Part shown: positions 1-8,355 of the stretch, piece after piece
Layout of the letters: every line of letters starts with the position of its first letter
Position numbering within the stretch: the first letter of the stretch is position 1
From: an uncultured Eubacteriales bacterium
GTDB lineage: Bacteria; Bacillota; Clostridia; Oscillospirales; UBA644
Assembly (NCBI GenBank): GCA_900547165.1
Contig: URFZ01000004.1
Span: forward strand, 86,131-150,130
Direction: 5' to 3'
DNA length: 64,000 nucleotides
Program-made: the position numbers and the translations under genes
Notes under the pieces: generated by a model
The model's database searches: none
Seen by the model: only the letters and a program-made list of their open reading frames with translations
Told to the model about the DNA's origin: nothing

Positions 1-499
1 TCACAAACGAACCGTCGGAGGGTATTATCAGATATGTAACGTCAGTATCTCCGACAAGAAAGGACTGCATATAATCGGATACAGTCGCAGGCTCGAACCG
101 TTCGAGCAGATAATACCCGTCCCGGTATTCGACGCTTTTGTATATCGGCGCGGTGACTATTCTGCCGTCGGCGGTGCAGAGACCGTAAATCGGAATGACG
201 GTATACGGATCTTTCGCGCGCGAACTTCCGGAGGTTCCGCCGTCAAGATAATACTCATACATGTCGCCGAGATACGGCGCAAGCGTTCCGTAGCCGTCAT
301 CGGGGACGAACTCGGTCAGCGCCGTGTCGAAATATGTCGGAGAGCCTTTCGGCTTATACTCGCCTATGTCGGGCAGTTCGGCAAGAGTAAATTCCCGCGT
401 CGGCTTTTTCGTCGGGTTTTCATCGGAGTTGTCGCAAGCGGCGAAAACCGTCAGAAACACGGCAACGGCAAGCAACAGAGAAAAAATCTTTTGCATCAT
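1..499 (-). CDS. Putative lipoprotein, C-terminus beyond window edge
   Basis: An open frame runs from an ATG at 499 (a second ATG at 496 is in frame) to the left edge, so the C-terminus is not visible. The first 20 or so residues are a hydrophobic signal ending in a lipobox-like FAAC, followed by an Asp/Glu/Lys-rich linker and a Tyr-rich mature part (about 165 residues seen). This suggests a membrane-anchored extracellular lipoprotein. The visible part repeats phrases about short beta-strands, but I do not recognise a family. The start is preceded by AAAAGGGATG, a modest ribosome binding site. No neighbour indicates a function. Confidence 0.7.
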   Translation of the reverse strand, partial: MMQKIFSLLLAVAVFLTVFAACDNSDENPTKKPTREFTLAELPDIGEYKPKGSPTYFDTALTEFVPDDGYGTLAPYLGDMYEYYLDGGTSGSSRAKDPYTVIPIYGLCTADGRIVTAPIYKSVEYRDGYYLLERFEPATVSDYMQSFLVGDTDVTYLIIPSDGSFV

Positions 500-786
500 T
501 TTCGGTTCATCCCTTTTCTTTTCGAGGAGAGATAAAAAGACTATCGCGGTAGTCTATATTCATATTAACATATACCGCAGGTTTTTTCAAGAGGTTTTGG
601 GCGCTGAATTTTTTCTGTGTTTTGCGGAAACAGAGATATAAAGGCAAAAGGTTCAATCAAGGTTTGCTACAAAAAAAGTTTGCCGAGGATACCGACAAAC
701 TTTTTAATCAAAATTGTTTTTACTTGCAAGAAAAATCACCGACACAGGAAAAGTAACAGAAATGAGTTGCATCATTTCCCCGTTGT

Positions 787-1227
787 CTATCCGCGAAGAT
801 AACGCCACGGGTAATTTGCCCGGCGCGCCTTGCGTTCAACAACAAGAAGAACGATAAACGGCACTGTTCCTGCGGCAAAAAGTCCGACAAGGGTCAGAAT
901 GACGGTCAATCTGAAATCCATTTTATATACGACGCATAGGAAAGTGATGCACACGCCGGTGAGAAACAGCCATACGGCGAACAAAATTCTGTCCGCGAGA
1001 AGAGAAACTTTTTCTTTTTTTATCAGAAAGTGCGTTGCGACGCAAAGCCCCGTGATAAGCACGGCTTCCGCCAAAACCACCGCTATGCGGGATATTATAC
1101 TTGCGGCGGATTCCTGAAAATCGGAAGGGAGCGGGAATATATCGGTTGCGCTCAACATCATTATCGCGGTCAGCAGAGACAACGCAACGGTTGCCGCAAC
1201 GAGCAAAAAAGTGATGAACTTTCTCAT
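787..1227 (-). CDS. Small four-helix membrane protein, function unknown
   Basis: 146 residues with about four hydrophobic helices (roughly residues 5-27, 43-66, 80-101 and 107-130) separated by short charged loops (KKEK, ERKARR), so an integral membrane protein of the cytoplasmic membrane. The C-terminus is basic. The ribosome binding site is weak (AAAGAAA). I do not recognise a family. It stands alone between a lipoprotein gene and a small leader-peptide gene on the same strand, each with gaps over 100 bp, so an operon is not obvious. Confidence 0.65.
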   Translation of the reverse strand: MRKFITFLLVAATVALSLLTAIMMLSATDIFPLPSDFQESAASIISRIAVVLAEAVLITGLCVATHFLIKKEKVSLLADRILFAVWLFLTGVCITFLCVVYKMDFRLTVILTLVGLFAAGTVPFIVLLVVERKARRANYPWRYLRG

Positions 1228-1369
1228 ATTTATTTCTTTTTTTCTGTTATTTAAAACTATTCACCGTATCGGTAAACTTCGCCCGAATTTTATCGGAAAA
1301 CTCCGAAAAGAGAGGGCAAACCGCGCGGACGGAGCAGCTCAGCCCGCGCGTTCGAAACCGTATAACAAC

Positions 1370-1567
1370 TCAACGTGAAAATTGGTGGGAGCATTCGCGG
1401 CAGAGGTAAACTTTCGAAGAAATTTTGCTCACTTTTGTGGAACGGCACTTCGGGCAGAATAAAATTTGAGTGTGCAGTTTTCCTTTGCCTCCGATACCGC
1501 CCGCCACGTTTTCAAGTTCGTCATCGTTCATTTCATTGTTTGCGTTGTTTTTCAGTTCTTCCGACAT
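1370..1567 (-). CDS. Double-glycine-leader peptide fused to a zinc-ribbon
   Basis: A 65-residue protein. Residues 1-24 form a typical bacteriocin/peptide-export leader: acidic, with DDELENVAGG ending in Gly-Gly at about residues 23-24. The remaining 41 residues carry two Cys pairs (CPKC at 38-41 and CREC at 56-59) spaced like a zinc ribbon rather than a lanthipeptide core. The ribosome binding site AAGGAGA lies 8 bp before the ATG. Established knowledge: LEnVaGG leaders are cut by C39 peptidase-ABC exporters. No such exporter, modification enzyme or immunity gene lies in the window, so partner proteins, if any, are elsewhere. It could be a secreted metal-binding peptide, an orphan RiPP precursor, or a cytosolic protein that only resembles one. 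Confidence 0.6.
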   Translation of the reverse strand: MSEELKNNANNEMNDDELENVAGGIGGKGKLHTQILFCPKCRSTKVSKISSKVYLCRECSHQFSR

Positions 1568-1672
1568 TGTTGATGTCTCCTTTTCTTTATGATATATTAT
1601 GTTTTAATTTTATGTCTGCGGATATTCCGCAAACGCTCTTCACTCTTTTATACGATGAAAAAACGCAGATGG

Positions 1673-2692
1673 CTATTCCAACGTATCAATTTTTTTTGCA
1701 ACGTAGTAAAAAATCTTCATCGCGTCGGCTATATCGACCTCGCCGCTTTTATCCGCGTCCGTGCGGAGCAGCGCGTCCCACGAAATCGACTCTTTTTTCG
1801 CAACGTGATAAAAAACAAGCATTGCGTCGGATATATCGACCTCGCCGTCGCCGTTCGCGTCGCCGACAACGCAGTCACGCAGAAAAACAGCCTTTTTTGC
1901 ATAATAGAAATACCCGTCCTCGGTATTGATGCAGATGCTTATGTCAAACGACTCGGCATCGGCCGAAACAATAACCTTTTCGGCGGAGTATATCCCTTTC
2001 GCGATTTCGGTAAAATCAACGCTCCATCCTATAAATTCCATCTCTATGCTCGCGCTCCACAAAATCATATCCTGCGGAACGGCAAAACGGAAGGAAAACG
2101 GCATATTTCTGTAAACGTATTCGGTCGCGTCTATCTCAACGCGCGGAACGGGGCGCTTTTCGGGGGTATGGCCGCATTCGGCATAGGTAAGCTGATAATA
2201 CCCGTCCTCCTCGACCCATATACCGCCGAGGTGCGGTGTTATAATGCAGATGCCGGATGTAAAAACGGCAATGTCTCCCGCCGCATTTTCGCATTTGACA
2301 ACGGCTTTCAGAATTTTGTATTCGACGCCGAAATCAGAGATGTTTGCCGTGAACGACAGCTTACGCGAGGACGGATCATACGTCAGGGTATCGCCGTTCG
2401 GGGAGCCGTTTTCAACGGTATAAGGCGTGACCGCGCCGTATTTCTTTATTTCCAGATATATCGGCTTTTCGGTGGGCGCCCAACCTTCAGGCAGCGTCAC
2501 GGACGCCCGTAACGGAGTGCAGGTTCCGGCTCTTCCGGGCAAAGCAAATGCTGCTTTTTCTTCAATCCTCTCTCCGCATTCGCATACGCCGTCCACATAA
2601 AAATGGCCGTGTTCTTCCGCGCTCGACGCAAAAGCGGCAAGCGTCGCGGCAATGCAGAGAGCAAGAAGCGCACAAATAAGTTTTTTCTTCAT
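1673..2692 (-). CDS. Secreted protein with C-terminal dockerin-type module
   Basis: Start set at the ATG at 2692 because AAAGGAA precedes it and MKKKLICALLALC begins a signal peptide (cut near the ASSAEE region). A short Cys/His segment (GHFYVDGVCECGE) resembles the small motif often found after signal peptides in Clostridia surface proteins. The middle (about residues 60-260) looks like beta-sandwich material of unknown role. The last 65 residues hold two Ca-binding loop-helix repeats (GDANGDGEVDISDAML and TDADKSGEVDIADAMK), a type I dockerin layout that would dock to a cohesin. Two other proteins in the window (16165-18024 and 59606-61672) share the same DAMLVFYHVAKKE-like helix. Extracellular. 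Confidence 0.8.
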   Translation of the reverse strand: MKKKLICALLALCIAATLAAFASSAEEHGHFYVDGVCECGERIEEKAAFALPGRAGTCTPLRASVTLPEGWAPTEKPIYLEIKKYGAVTPYTVENGSPNGDTLTYDPSSRKLSFTANISDFGVEYKILKAVVKCENAAGDIAVFTSGICIITPHLGGIWVEEDGYYQLTYAECGHTPEKRPVPRVEIDATEYVYRNMPFSFRFAVPQDMILWSASIEMEFIGWSVDFTEIAKGIYSAEKVIVSADAESFDISICINTEDGYFYYAKKAVFLRDCVVGDANGDGEVDISDAMLVFYHVAKKESISWDALLRTDADKSGEVDIADAMKIFYYVAKKIDTLE

Positions 2693-2846
2693 GGCAAAAT
2701 TCCTTTCCGATAGTTTCAAAGAGTATATTTTTGTGTTTTTTCACTCTCGGGAAGCCTCGCCGCGGTCTTTTTTCGCGCCGACGGCAACTGAAAGCGTCCT
2801 CGTCGTTTTTGCGCGAAAGAACGGCAGACGCGAAGGTTTTTTCCGG

Positions 2847-3530
2847 TTATTTCAGCTCAAACTCAAACTTCATCGCAAGCATTTCAAACAGTTTTTGCAT
2901 AACGCCGTTTGAAACGGCAACGATGTCCGTTTTGGATATTGCGTCAAGCACGGCGCGCTGTTCCTCTTCCGGCACTCGGTATGCCGAAAGGCTCATCGAA
3001 AGAAAACGTTCGAGTTTGTGCGCCAGCGTGAAATACTTATCGCACGGACGCGCCATATAACTGCGCATAAGGCCCGCAGAGCCTATCTCCATTTCGTAAA
3101 AATCGCTTTCGCTGCAACACGGCAGATATTTGCCGAAAATCTGCATGAGTTCGGTGGACGTCTGCTGATATATGTATTCCGCCGTTTCGGGGTGCGTGTA
3201 AGCCTCAACATATATCTCGCGCAGATTCTCGTTCAGTTCCGCAAGCGTCATCTGTATCGAAGTTTCGACCGCATACAGCAGCACGGGCGACGCGTTTTTT
3301 CCAACGACCGCTCTTGCCGAGCCGAACTGCCCTTCAAACATGACGCGCACAAGTTCCATAAGAACGCCGTCCTTTGTGCGGAAAACATTTTGAAACGTTC
3401 CCGCCGAAACGTCCGCGTCGTGAATTATATCGTTCATGGTCGTTCTCTTATACCCCTTTTCGATGAACAACCTCACGCACGCCGAAAGGATTCTCCTTTT
3501 TGCGTCTTCACTGTCATATCTCCTTGCCAT
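2847..3530 (-). CDS. TetR/AcrR-family transcriptional regulator
   Basis: 227 residues from the ATG at 3530, chosen because AGAGGGA lies 7 bp upstream and MARRYDSEDAKRRIL is the usual start of TetR helix 1; longer in-frame starts read through the promoter. Residues 1-60 form the helix-turn-helix domain (RTTMNDIIHDADVSAGTFQNV, shown here by its halves TTMNDI and SAGTFQNVF). The rest is the helical ligand-binding/dimer domain with no recognised ligand. A 16-bp perfect palindrome overlaps its own promoter, so autorepression is likely. There is no efflux gene next door; targets are unknown. Confidence 0.85.
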   Translation of the reverse strand: MARRYDSEDAKRRILSACVRLFIEKGYKRTTMNDIIHDADVSAGTFQNVFRTKDGVLMELVRVMFEGQFGSARAVVGKNASPVLLYAVETSIQMTLAELNENLREIYVEAYTHPETAEYIYQQTSTELMQIFGKYLPCCSESDFYEMEIGSAGLMRSYMARPCDKYFTLAHKLERFLSMSLSAYRVPEEEQRAVLDAISKTDIVAVSNGVMQKLFEMLAMKFEFELK

Positions 3531-3576
3531 AAATATCCCTCTTAATTCGAATTGGGTCATACACCTGAACCCATAT

Positions 3577-3620
3577 TTGGTATATATACCAATTATAACA
3601 CATATTTTTAGAAAGTGCAA
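3577..3620 (-). promoter_or_regulatory. Promoter and palindromic operator of the TetR gene
   Basis: On the minus strand a -35 box TTGCAC (3615-3620) and a -10 box TATAAT (3592-3597) are separated by exactly 17 bp. A perfect 16-bp palindrome, TTGGTATATATACCAA (3577-3592), begins at the -10 box and covers the transcription start. This is the expected place for a TetR dimer to block its own transcription. Confidence 0.8.
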
Positions 3621-3727
3621 TAGGAAAAAACAAAAAAATCTGAAATTTCTCGGCAAAAACGATATTTTCGGCGTATCCCGTCTGCCTACGATTGACAAAG
3701 CATAATGTTTTTGAAATAACGGTTAAT

Positions 3728-3754
3728 AAAAAGAGACCTGTGAGGGTCGCTTTT
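3728..3754 (-). terminator. Hairpin terminator after the KAP NTPase gene
   Basis: AAAAGaGACC and GGGTCgCTTTT pair around a short loop, followed on the minus strand by a T-rich run. It lies about 45 bp past the stop of the NTPase gene and could work in both directions, insulating it from the TetR gene. Confidence 0.55.
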
Positions 3755-3798
3755 GTCGGTTTCTTCTTCAAGTTTTTCTACAATAGAAATTGCACAAG

Positions 3799-5553
3799 TT
3801 ATTTCATAATGTTAAGTTCACCGATTTTTTCTATAAATGATTTATTTATATAAGACGTAATCTCATCATCAGTTTCTTGCAGAGAGAGCCACTCACTTAA
3901 GTCGCAAAAATTCTTTTTAGTTACAGCCATATCTTCAGACGTAGAGAATTCTTGATTATTAAAACAAAGCCCCAGTAATAATTCTGCGATTTTTCTCTTT
4001 TTCGCGTTATTTGACTGCGCATAACTCTTCTTAAAGGTTTTCAACATTTCTGAATCAAAGCTTTCAAAACACATTTTCGATATTGCAATTTTTTCATTAT
4101 ATAATCCATTGTCTAAATATGCTATAAATCTTTTTTTCTGTTTATTCATAATTACCCGATTTTCAAACCTCATTGCTGTATTGTATAATTCTTTCCATTC
4201 GGGAGCAATGTTTTCTATCTCTACAACGCTATATCTTTCAGATTCTTCCGTTTTTTCAGTTATAACCCTCAAAAAACGTTCATTAAGACCTTTTACCATT
4301 TTCGAAGGATCCACTTCACATGGGAAAGGAATCTTTACACTTTGCAGCATTTGAACTTTTGTCAAGAACGAAATGATTTGTTCACAAGACAAGTCTCCTG
4401 AATATGCCTTTTCTACGACTTCCGAAAAACCCTTATCTATATCTTGTTTATCTAAATCCCAAAAGTTCTTCCACAAAAACAGTTCCCATGGCTGTATCTC
4501 TGAATCCCCGTATTTTCGTGTCAATTCAGAAATAAAAGCATCTTCGTTCCAATATCCAGTATTAATCCATTCACTTAGTGAATCAAATGAACTGTACGCT
4601 TCTCCCTTATTAAGAAATCTTTTATTTGAATTAAAAATAGGTGCCAACACCTCTTCATCAGAAATATCAACTTGTTTATCCTCTTTAGAACTCGCTTCAA
4701 ACCTCTCGGCGCCAAAAGTATATAAAACCCATTTCATATTCTCTGTCGAAACAGACGTCCCTTGCCAATAGCCGAAAACCCTTTCAAAATCTGCTAAAAT
4801 ATATTTTAAAATACGAATATTCTGAGAACTGCTCTCTCCGAACAATTGTCTTACAAGAACAATGTTCTGACGCAAAAAATCCTTATAGCCCAACTCTGTT
4901 TCATTATATCCGTCAACAACAGTATCGACAACAGCATTTTTATCAAGTTCAATTTTTATGGTTCTTGAAATAACTTTTTCCTTATAATCATTATAGCATT
5001 TTTCTGTGTTGATTTTATTCTCGTCAGCCACCATAATCGTTTTTATATTTTTGTTTTCAACATAATCGTTTATTGCGCCCAACAAATCTTGTGCATCAAT
5101 TTTACACCGTTCAAAATCATCAAATGCAAGAGCAAATCTCATATCATTTTTCACAGTATTACTCACTTTTAATAAGTCAGAAAAATCTATTGATTCTAAT
5201 ACTGATGTAACCCCACTGACAACCGCCGAGACGACAGGATTACTTATCGTGCACGCAGTCGTATCAATTAATTTCTTTGTACCTTCTTTCATTGGTTTCG
5301 CAGCTTTTTTAATTTTTTTCGCATGTGGCATTTGGAGCGCGAAATATGCGGATTGGACTCTTTGGTTTAAGGTTTTAACCTCTGTAATTCCAAACAAAGA
5401 TATTACTGCAACGGCAATTTTTTTTTCACTAAACTCTTTTGCAATTTCTTTAATCAAATAGGATTTACCGCACCCCCACTCTCCCGTAAGTAAAAGTGCT
5501 CCCGTTGCTTCTTTGCAGTTAAGATAGCTTTCAATTTCTTTTCTGATATCCAT
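3799..5553 (-). CDS. KAP-family P-loop NTPase
   Basis: 584 residues. Walker A is GEWGCGKS (residues 24-31) with the tryptophan typical of KAP NTPases. Walker B is ALAFDD (141-146), followed by ER. A moderately hydrophobic stretch at about 101-119 lies between the two motifs, as in KAP proteins that carry membrane segments inside the ATPase domain. The C-terminal 350 residues are charged and helical with no motif I recognise. Established: KAP NTPases include phage-exclusion proteins such as PifA-type. Context: next to a putative restriction-modification enzyme and recombinase, so a defence role is plausible but inferred. It is separated from the methyltransferase by a strong terminator and a palindrome, so it probably has its own promoter. 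Base composition is more AT-rich than the neighbouring core genes. Confidence 0.8.
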   Translation of the reverse strand: MDIRKEIESYLNCKEATGALLLTGEWGCGKSYLIKEIAKEFSEKKIAVAVISLFGITEVKTLNQRVQSAYFALQMPHAKKIKKAAKPMKEGTKKLIDTTACTISNPVVSAVVSGVTSVLESIDFSDLLKVSNTVKNDMRFALAFDDFERCKIDAQDLLGAINDYVENKNIKTIMVADENKINTEKCYNDYKEKVISRTIKIELDKNAVVDTVVDGYNETELGYKDFLRQNIVLVRQLFGESSSQNIRILKYILADFERVFGYWQGTSVSTENMKWVLYTFGAERFEASSKEDKQVDISDEEVLAPIFNSNKRFLNKGEAYSSFDSLSEWINTGYWNEDAFISELTRKYGDSEIQPWELFLWKNFWDLDKQDIDKGFSEVVEKAYSGDLSCEQIISFLTKVQMLQSVKIPFPCEVDPSKMVKGLNERFLRVITEKTEESERYSVVEIENIAPEWKELYNTAMRFENRVIMNKQKKRFIAYLDNGLYNEKIAISKMCFESFDSEMLKTFKKSYAQSNNAKKRKIAELLLGLCFNNQEFSTSEDMAVTKKNFCDLSEWLSLQETDDEITSYINKSFIEKIGELNIMK

Positions 5554-5604
5554 AAAACATCCTTTCTAATACTGATATAAATGCAATCAAATATATCTTT
5601 TAAA

Positions 5605-5627
5605 TTACTATAACCGACATATAGTAA
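5605..5627 (-). promoter_or_regulatory. Palindrome upstream of the KAP NTPase gene
   Basis: TTACTATA and TATAGTAA, 8-bp perfect arms with a 7-bp centre, lie about 52 bp upstream of the NTPase start within an AT-rich region. The spacing suits a dimeric regulator at a promoter, but I cannot define clear -35 and -10 boxes. Confidence 0.5.
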
Positions 5628-5689
5628 AACAATAACACACGAGATATAATAACACATTTACAACAAAAAGTAAAGACGTTCTTAACAAA

Positions 5690-5725
5690 ATGAGCGGTAT
5701 GGAACGCATGTTTCATACCGCTCAT
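5690..5725 (-). terminator. Terminator of the methyltransferase gene
   Basis: A perfect 12-bp stem (ATGAGCGGTATG with its complement) around a 12-nt loop starts 5 bp after the methyltransferase stop and is followed on the minus strand by a short T run. It should uncouple the NTPase gene from the upstream gene. Confidence 0.75.
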
Positions 5726-5729
5726 CATT

Positions 5730-8000
5730 TTACTTCAAAAATTCATATTCAAACAACGTAGGGACAATTTCGCTGTTATAATACTCTTTCACTTTTTGTT
5801 TTAAAGACTTTAAAGCCCCATTAAGCTCAGGATAATCCGGTTTGTTTTCTCCTGATTCTTCATCTGCGGTAAAAGTGTTGAGTTCTGCAAAAATCTGATA
5901 TACACCATAAGTCAATTCTTTATTGTAGTTATTAGTTTTCTTTGCCCACTTAAACACTGTTTCCCATATGCTGAACAGTTCTTTTTCTTTTAACGTGACA
6001 TTAAGTTTTTTTAAATCATGGCTTGCCAAAGTTTCTCCGTTTGTTGTGTCAAGGCACAATTCATTCCGGTAAAACCGATTATCCGTACCGTGAAAACTTC
6101 TCATATGGTTTTGCATTTCAAAACAAGTAAAAACAAGACACTTTAATAAGAACTGACTCAATTTCCCGCTTTTTACGTCGGCAAAGAATTTATCTGCCCC
6201 ATCTGCCGATTTCATAATTCTTGCGCGTTCCGTCCATTCTCTGTTATATGTAATATACCTGCTTGCACAGAACATCGGTAACTTTTCAAGATAATTATCT
6301 TTGCGAACATAAAACCCATTCCCGTCATATCTTCCAGCAACCGTAAATCCTGAATTTAAGTCCGGATTATCAAACCCTGCAGAATTTGCAACTAAAAATC
6401 CGATGATATTATCGTCCCATACTTTTTTTACTCTCGCGCTTTCTTTGCTATATTCTGTTCCGTTCAGATTACAACAAATCCCGTCTGTCTTATCATTATT
6501 ATAAGAGGTTTTATCATAGTATTTATCAGCCAAAGTATAATAACATTTTTTAATAGTTAATTTTTCAGGCATCTCAACCAATTCTCCGCCGACTATATCA
6601 AAACCAACCGTATTAAACTTTTCGATATTTTCAGATATGTTTTGCCACGCAACAACTACAATACAAGCATCTATCTTTGTATGAAAGTGCTTTCTGTTAA
6701 ACGCGTAACTTCCGATTATTTTTTTGTTTATTAGATGATGTATTTTCCAATACTTGATCGGCGAATACACTATATAACAATCAGTTTCTTGTCTTAAATA
6801 GTATTTAAACCCCGACCAAATAAAAGCATTTCCTAAATCATTTGTACCTGATCCCTTAATCTCTTTCTTCATCTCTTTTACAACATAGCTGTTTTTCCAA
6901 CCACTGTTTATTTTTGTTGTACCGTTTGATTCTGCATAAGGCGGATTTTCGAATAAAATTATTGTACAATTGGGGTCATCGATGTAACTTTTTATAACAG
7001 GGTTCTTTACATATTCTTCAGATAACGCGTCAGCGCCTCTGACAAGCCCCATATTAAACGTATCTTCTTTTTCAATCGGCGGAACAATATATCGAACTTT
7101 ACTGCCTAACAATTCCAGCAATACTTTGTATTCATAGTATTCAATGGTCGATACAATACAATGGGAAAGTTCTTCTTCGGTCATTGTTTTTTCAAGGTTA
7201 CCGGTTCCGGCACAGCGATCCAAGATTATATAATCGTTTCCTTCGGGTACCCTTTTAATAGCTTCCCTTACCAATTCAAGAGATTTTTTTACATAGGGCT
7301 CCGGTGTATAGAAAGCACCTAAATTCTTTTTTTGAAGCGTGTCGTTCAATTTATCCATTAGATACTGAAAACGCACATTGTCTTTTCCTTTATAAGGGAA
7401 AATATAGTCTCTAAATTTAATAGGTTCTCTGATTTCACCGATAATCTTGACTTTACCGGTGTTATCGCCGATAAAATCTGATTTTCGAGCCTGTGGGTTT
7501 TCGCGGTAATACTTTTCTGCCCAACCCACAATACAGTTTTCATCAATATTAATCTTTGTATAGGATTTCTCTTTAAGCAACTGAATTAAAGAAAACTCAT
7601 CCTTCTCGTCTTCGATATATTTTAGTTTTGAGATATAATCGGAAGCGAAAAATCCAACATTCTTTTTTGATGCACCGCCGACATAAACCTTTTCAATGTG
7701 AGCCAAATAATCTTTTGAATGATATACATAAACAGTACCCGTATTTAAAGAAACCAAAAGAATATTAGCAGGAATCGGCTCCCCCTTAACTCTCATAGCA
7801 GAAAGATATTTTATCGTTTGCAACAAACAAGCATTGAGATCTGTTATATTCAATTTAAATTCAAGCAAATTCCCGTTTAAAATACCATCTGTGTTATTAC
7901 GAAAAATATCATCAAATGTCAATTCAGGATTAACGATTTTTAAATATTGCTCGTAAAATTCAATTTGACCTTCAAGTTCAACACTGTATTTTTTCAACAT
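5730..8000 (-). CDS. N6-adenine DNA methyltransferase with nuclease-like N-terminus (type IIG-like)
   Basis: 756 residues from the ATG at 8000; AGGAGG lies 7 bp upstream, so an upstream in-frame GTG at 8021 is not used. SAM-binding motif I is DRCAGTGN (261-268) and the catalytic motif IV is NPPY (352-355), preceded by the FYTP entry motif (about 230-233), all typical of gamma-type adenine methylases. The N-terminal 100 residues carry D38 and E47-x-K49 in a beta-strand context, a possible PD-(D/E)xK nuclease core. The C-terminal half lacks motifs and is probably target recognition. A single chain with nuclease and methylase fits a type IIG restriction-modification enzyme; a methylase-only or BREX-like role cannot be excluded. 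Expression seems set by the invertible segment immediately upstream. Confidence 0.8.
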   Translation of the reverse strand: MLKKYSVELEGQIEFYEQYLKIVNPELTFDDIFRNNTDGILNGNLLEFKLNITDLNACLLQTIKYLSAMRVKGEPIPANILLVSLNTGTVYVYHSKDYLAHIEKVYVGGASKKNVGFFASDYISKLKYIEDEKDEFSLIQLLKEKSYTKINIDENCIVGWAEKYYRENPQARKSDFIGDNTGKVKIIGEIREPIKFRDYIFPYKGKDNVRFQYLMDKLNDTLQKKNLGAFYTPEPYVKKSLELVREAIKRVPEGNDYIILDRCAGTGNLEKTMTEEELSHCIVSTIEYYEYKVLLELLGSKVRYIVPPIEKEDTFNMGLVRGADALSEEYVKNPVIKSYIDDPNCTIILFENPPYAESNGTTKINSGWKNSYVVKEMKKEIKGSGTNDLGNAFIWSGFKYYLRQETDCYIVYSPIKYWKIHHLINKKIIGSYAFNRKHFHTKIDACIVVVAWQNISENIEKFNTVGFDIVGGELVEMPEKLTIKKCYYTLADKYYDKTSYNNDKTDGICCNLNGTEYSKESARVKKVWDDNIIGFLVANSAGFDNPDLNSGFTVAGRYDGNGFYVRKDNYLEKLPMFCASRYITYNREWTERARIMKSADGADKFFADVKSGKLSQFLLKCLVFTCFEMQNHMRSFHGTDNRFYRNELCLDTTNGETLASHDLKKLNVTLKEKELFSIWETVFKWAKKTNNYNKELTYGVYQIFAELNTFTADEESGENKPDYPELNGALKSLKQKVKEYYNSEIVPTLFEYEFLK

Positions 8001-8058
8001 AAACATACCTCCTGGATTCACTGCTTATAAACTTCTTTACCTCTCACTTTTGCAATGC

Positions 8059-8087
8059 ACAACATAATCGACATTATGTTGCAAACA
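8059..8087 (+). repeat. Left inverted repeat of the switch
   Basis: Identical over 29 bp to the reverse complement of 8356-8384. It lies between the invertible promoter segment and the ribosome binding site of the methyltransferase gene, so it would form part of its leader RNA in the ON state. Confidence 0.9.
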
Positions 8088-8165
8088 GGCAAAGCGGCGG
8101 CGATATATCGGGCTTTGTTGACGGCATAAGCGGAGTAAAAAGAGAATAGAAACGGCATAAAAAAA

Positions 8166-8181
8166 GCCGCCCGAGGGCGGC
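8166..8181 (-). terminator. Leftward terminator inside the invertible segment
   Basis: GCCGCCCGAGGGCGGC forms a 6-bp GC stem with a 4-nt loop and is followed on the minus strand by seven T residues (8159-8165 as A on the plus strand). In this orientation it would stop read-through from the recombinase gene into the methyltransferase gene. After inversion it would face the other way. Confidence 0.8.
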
Positions 8182-8287
8182 AGATAAAAATGCGTATAAG
8201 AAAATAAGCCTTTTCCGAAACATCTAAACGAGAGAGGCTTTATTCGTATGTTTTATTTTTTCGAAAACTCAAAACTCTTTTATGTAC

Positions 8288-8316
8288 TTGACAAATTGTC
8301 ACGGATATGTTACAAT
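8288..8316 (+). promoter_or_regulatory. Consensus promoter inside the invertible segment
   Basis: TTGACA (8288-8293), a 17-bp spacer and TACAAT (8311-8316). It points right, away from the methyltransferase, towards the right repeat and a terminator only 75-90 bp away. No gene starts downstream on this strand, so it appears idle in this orientation. Confidence 0.85.
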
Positions 8317-8355
8317 AAAACAAATAAAAATGTTATGTTATAAACAAATTAATTT

